Source: DAOPXV01 sp035352535
Lineage (GTDB): Bacteria > Muiribacteriota > UBA9980
Assembly (NCBI GenBank): GCA_964545075.1
Contig: CAZJFS010000232.1
Coordinates: 1-5,216 of the forward strand
Reading direction: 5' to 3'
DNA: 5,216 nt
The stretch's first letter is position 1. Each line of letters starts with the position of its first letter. The notes under the pieces were generated by a model. It did not search any database. It worked only from the letters and a program-made list of their open reading frames with translations, and was not told the origin of the DNA. The position numbers and the translations under genes were made by a program. Positions 4,033 to 5,216 of this stretch are shown here, piece by piece.

Positions 4033-5216
4033 AGTTCAGATTCGTAATCGCCTGGGGATTGGCCAATCTCGTTATAACGCCTGTGGCTGAATAACTGTAG
4101 GCGTTGACGAATTCGGCCGTAGCGGCGTTGGTCTTCTGAGGCGCTATTACGACGAAATCCATCGTCGGGCCGGCTGGATTGTGATCTATCCATGTTCCGG
4201 AATTAGCGTATATGCATTTCTGAGACTTGGTGTTGGCGGACGCTTTTACAAGCGGCACGTGCGAATGTCCGAACACGACGATCCTCTTGTTAGAAGCGGC
4301 GTTTTTGAAATATTGGGTGTCCGATTTGGCGTCCAGGTCGCTCGAATATGCGGCGTTTAATATAGCCTCTTTTACGGGAACATTAACGGGCACGAGATTC
4401 GCGGTCTGTCTCTGATCCCATGTGTCCTGCGCGCCTTTAAAGAGGTTAACGTCGATAGGGCCGTTCGCGACGCTCTGATATGGGAATACATCGCTCATGG
4501 CATAAGTGGCGGTGAATCCATCTATATTCGTTTTCACGAATTTATCAGTAAAGCTTTCGGCCACGGGCAGATCGGCTAAAACTCCCTTGAACGACTGGTA
4601 GTAGTAATATAACAGCATCTGGCTGTCGCTGAGCGAGGTAGCGGTTACGTCGGGCGGCGTGACCTTCGATACGGTTTTGCCCTGCTTGCGTTCTACTACC
4701 GATGTCGTGGCGATCCTGGTGAAAAAATATCCGGGAGGCAGTATCGATGTGTTGTTGTTGGTTATAGACCTGTTCGATATCGGGTCCGGAGCGCAGAAAT
4801 AATTATATCTGTGGCCATGTTCGAAAGCGATTTCAGTGCGGTCCGAGGGCGAATAAGTGCCGAGGCCGGCCACGTCGCGGGCCTGAGATATGCCGGGCAT
4901 GATGCTCGTGATATCAGACGCGGTTATCAAAATATCGTGGTTTCCAGGCACGTAAGTAACTTTTATCTTGCCGTCGGTTATTATGTTGTTGAAGGCGTCT
5001 ATTACGGGTTTATGCGCGGCGGCGATTTTGGCCACGAAGTCGGCCTGGGTTTTTCCTTCAAAAGTATCCACGTCCCCCGGAATGAACCATTCGTCGAGCA
5101 GGTCGCCCGCGATAACGAGCTCCTTGACGTTAGGCGCAAGCCTTATCTTGTTCAAAAAATCCGTGAGCGCGGCGTCGTTATTTTTTATCTCGCTGTAATT
5201 CAAGTCGAAGCCGAGA
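4031..5216 (-). CDS. Calcineurin-like metallophosphoesterase, N-terminus cut by the window edge
   Basis: The open frame runs from the window edge to TAA at 4033-4031, 394 visible residues. It begins LGFDLNYSEI, which is probably the end of the family's metal-binding SD.HLG motif, so the true start lies beyond 5216; the in-frame TTG at 5203 is not the start. Other dinuclear-metal motifs are intact: GDLLDEW (37-43), GNHD (91-94), EHGH (132-135) and GHSH (316-319), followed by YANSGTWIDHNP (336-347). The GDxxDEW form and the GHRYNYF.APDP segment (134-144) suggest a subfamily of large metallophosphoesterases with an inserted region (about 145-300) between the HGH and GHSH motifs. The substrate is not predictable; hydrolysis of a phosphomonoester or phosphodiester is expected. 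It converges on the pilin-like gene across a shared terminator and shows no link to the RiPP genes. Confidence 0.95.
   Translation of the reverse strand, partial: LGFDLNYSEIKNNDAALTDFLNKIRLAPNVKELVIAGDLLDEWFIPGDVDTFEGKTQADFVAKIAAAHKPVIDAFNNIITDGKIKVTYVPGNHDILITASDITSIMPGISQARDVAGLGTYSPSDRTEIAFEHGHRYNYFCAPDPISNRSITNNNTSILPPGYFFTRIATTSVVERKQGKTVSKVTPPDVTATSLSDSQMLLYYYYQSFKGVLADLPVAESFTDKFVKTNIDGFTATYAMSDVFPYQSVANGPIDVNLFKGAQDTWDQRQTANLVPVNVPVKEAILNAAYSSDLDAKSDTQYFKNAASNKRIVVFGHSHVPLVKASANTKSQKCIYANSGTWIDHNPAGPTMDFVVIAPQKTNAATAEFVNAYSYSATGVITRLANPQAITNLN

Noticed and set aside
3921..4193. 90-residue minus-strand open frame
   Set aside because: It overlaps the end of the metallophosphoesterase in another frame and crosses the terminator; the composition is Arg/Ser-rich shadow.
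1..5216. CRISPR array, tRNA or rRNA genes, transposase
   Set aside because: No regularly spaced repeats, no tRNA-like cloverleaf or rRNA segments, and no transposase or integrase motifs were seen on reading both strands.

Overview
The window comes from an uncultured-type bacterium of moderate to low GC content. It has sigma-70-like promoters, strong GGAG-type ribosome binding sites and frequent TTG/GTG starts. Two secreted proteins with Sec signal peptides and a pseudopilin-like head domain fit a diderm (Gram-negative-type) cell, but I cannot name the phylum from this sequence.

Region 1 (1-2740, minus strand) is a small ribosomal-peptide (RiPP) locus. In transcription order it holds a Nif11-leader precursor (2228-2632), a tandem-GNAT-domain acyltransferase-like protein (1149-2069), a second Nif11-leader precursor (689-1015) and a radical SAM enzyme with an N-terminal cobalamin-binding domain (634 down to the window edge, cut at its CxxxCxxC motif). 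Both precursors have leaders of exactly 86 residues ending in VAGG. The leaders are about 52% identical by my hand count, while the cores are unrelated (22 and 48 residues). Each precursor gene also carries its own copy of one upstream module: a TTGAGA box, a 19-bp gap, a TATAAT box and a 5' UTR of about 63 nt with a stem whose two arms have changed together between the copies. The precursors therefore look like duplicated expression-plus-leader cassettes with swapped or diverged cores, served by shared tailoring enzymes. No lanthionine synthetase, protease or transporter is visible; they could lie beyond position 1.

Region 2 (2741-4033, plus strand) is a divergent two-gene operon behind a good extended -10 promoter. 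The first gene encodes a secreted ZU5-like beta-sandwich protein. The second encodes an exported protein with a type IV pilin/pseudopilin-like head and a C-terminal membrane anchor. The operon ends at a strong intrinsic terminator (3996-4032).

Region 3 (4031-5216, minus strand) is a convergent calcineurin-like metallophosphoesterase whose 5' end is cut by the window. Nothing links it to the RiPP locus except proximity. Gaps between genes are short. The only ones over 100 bp are 1022-1148, 2070-2227, 2633-2834 and 3916-4030, and their contents are given below.
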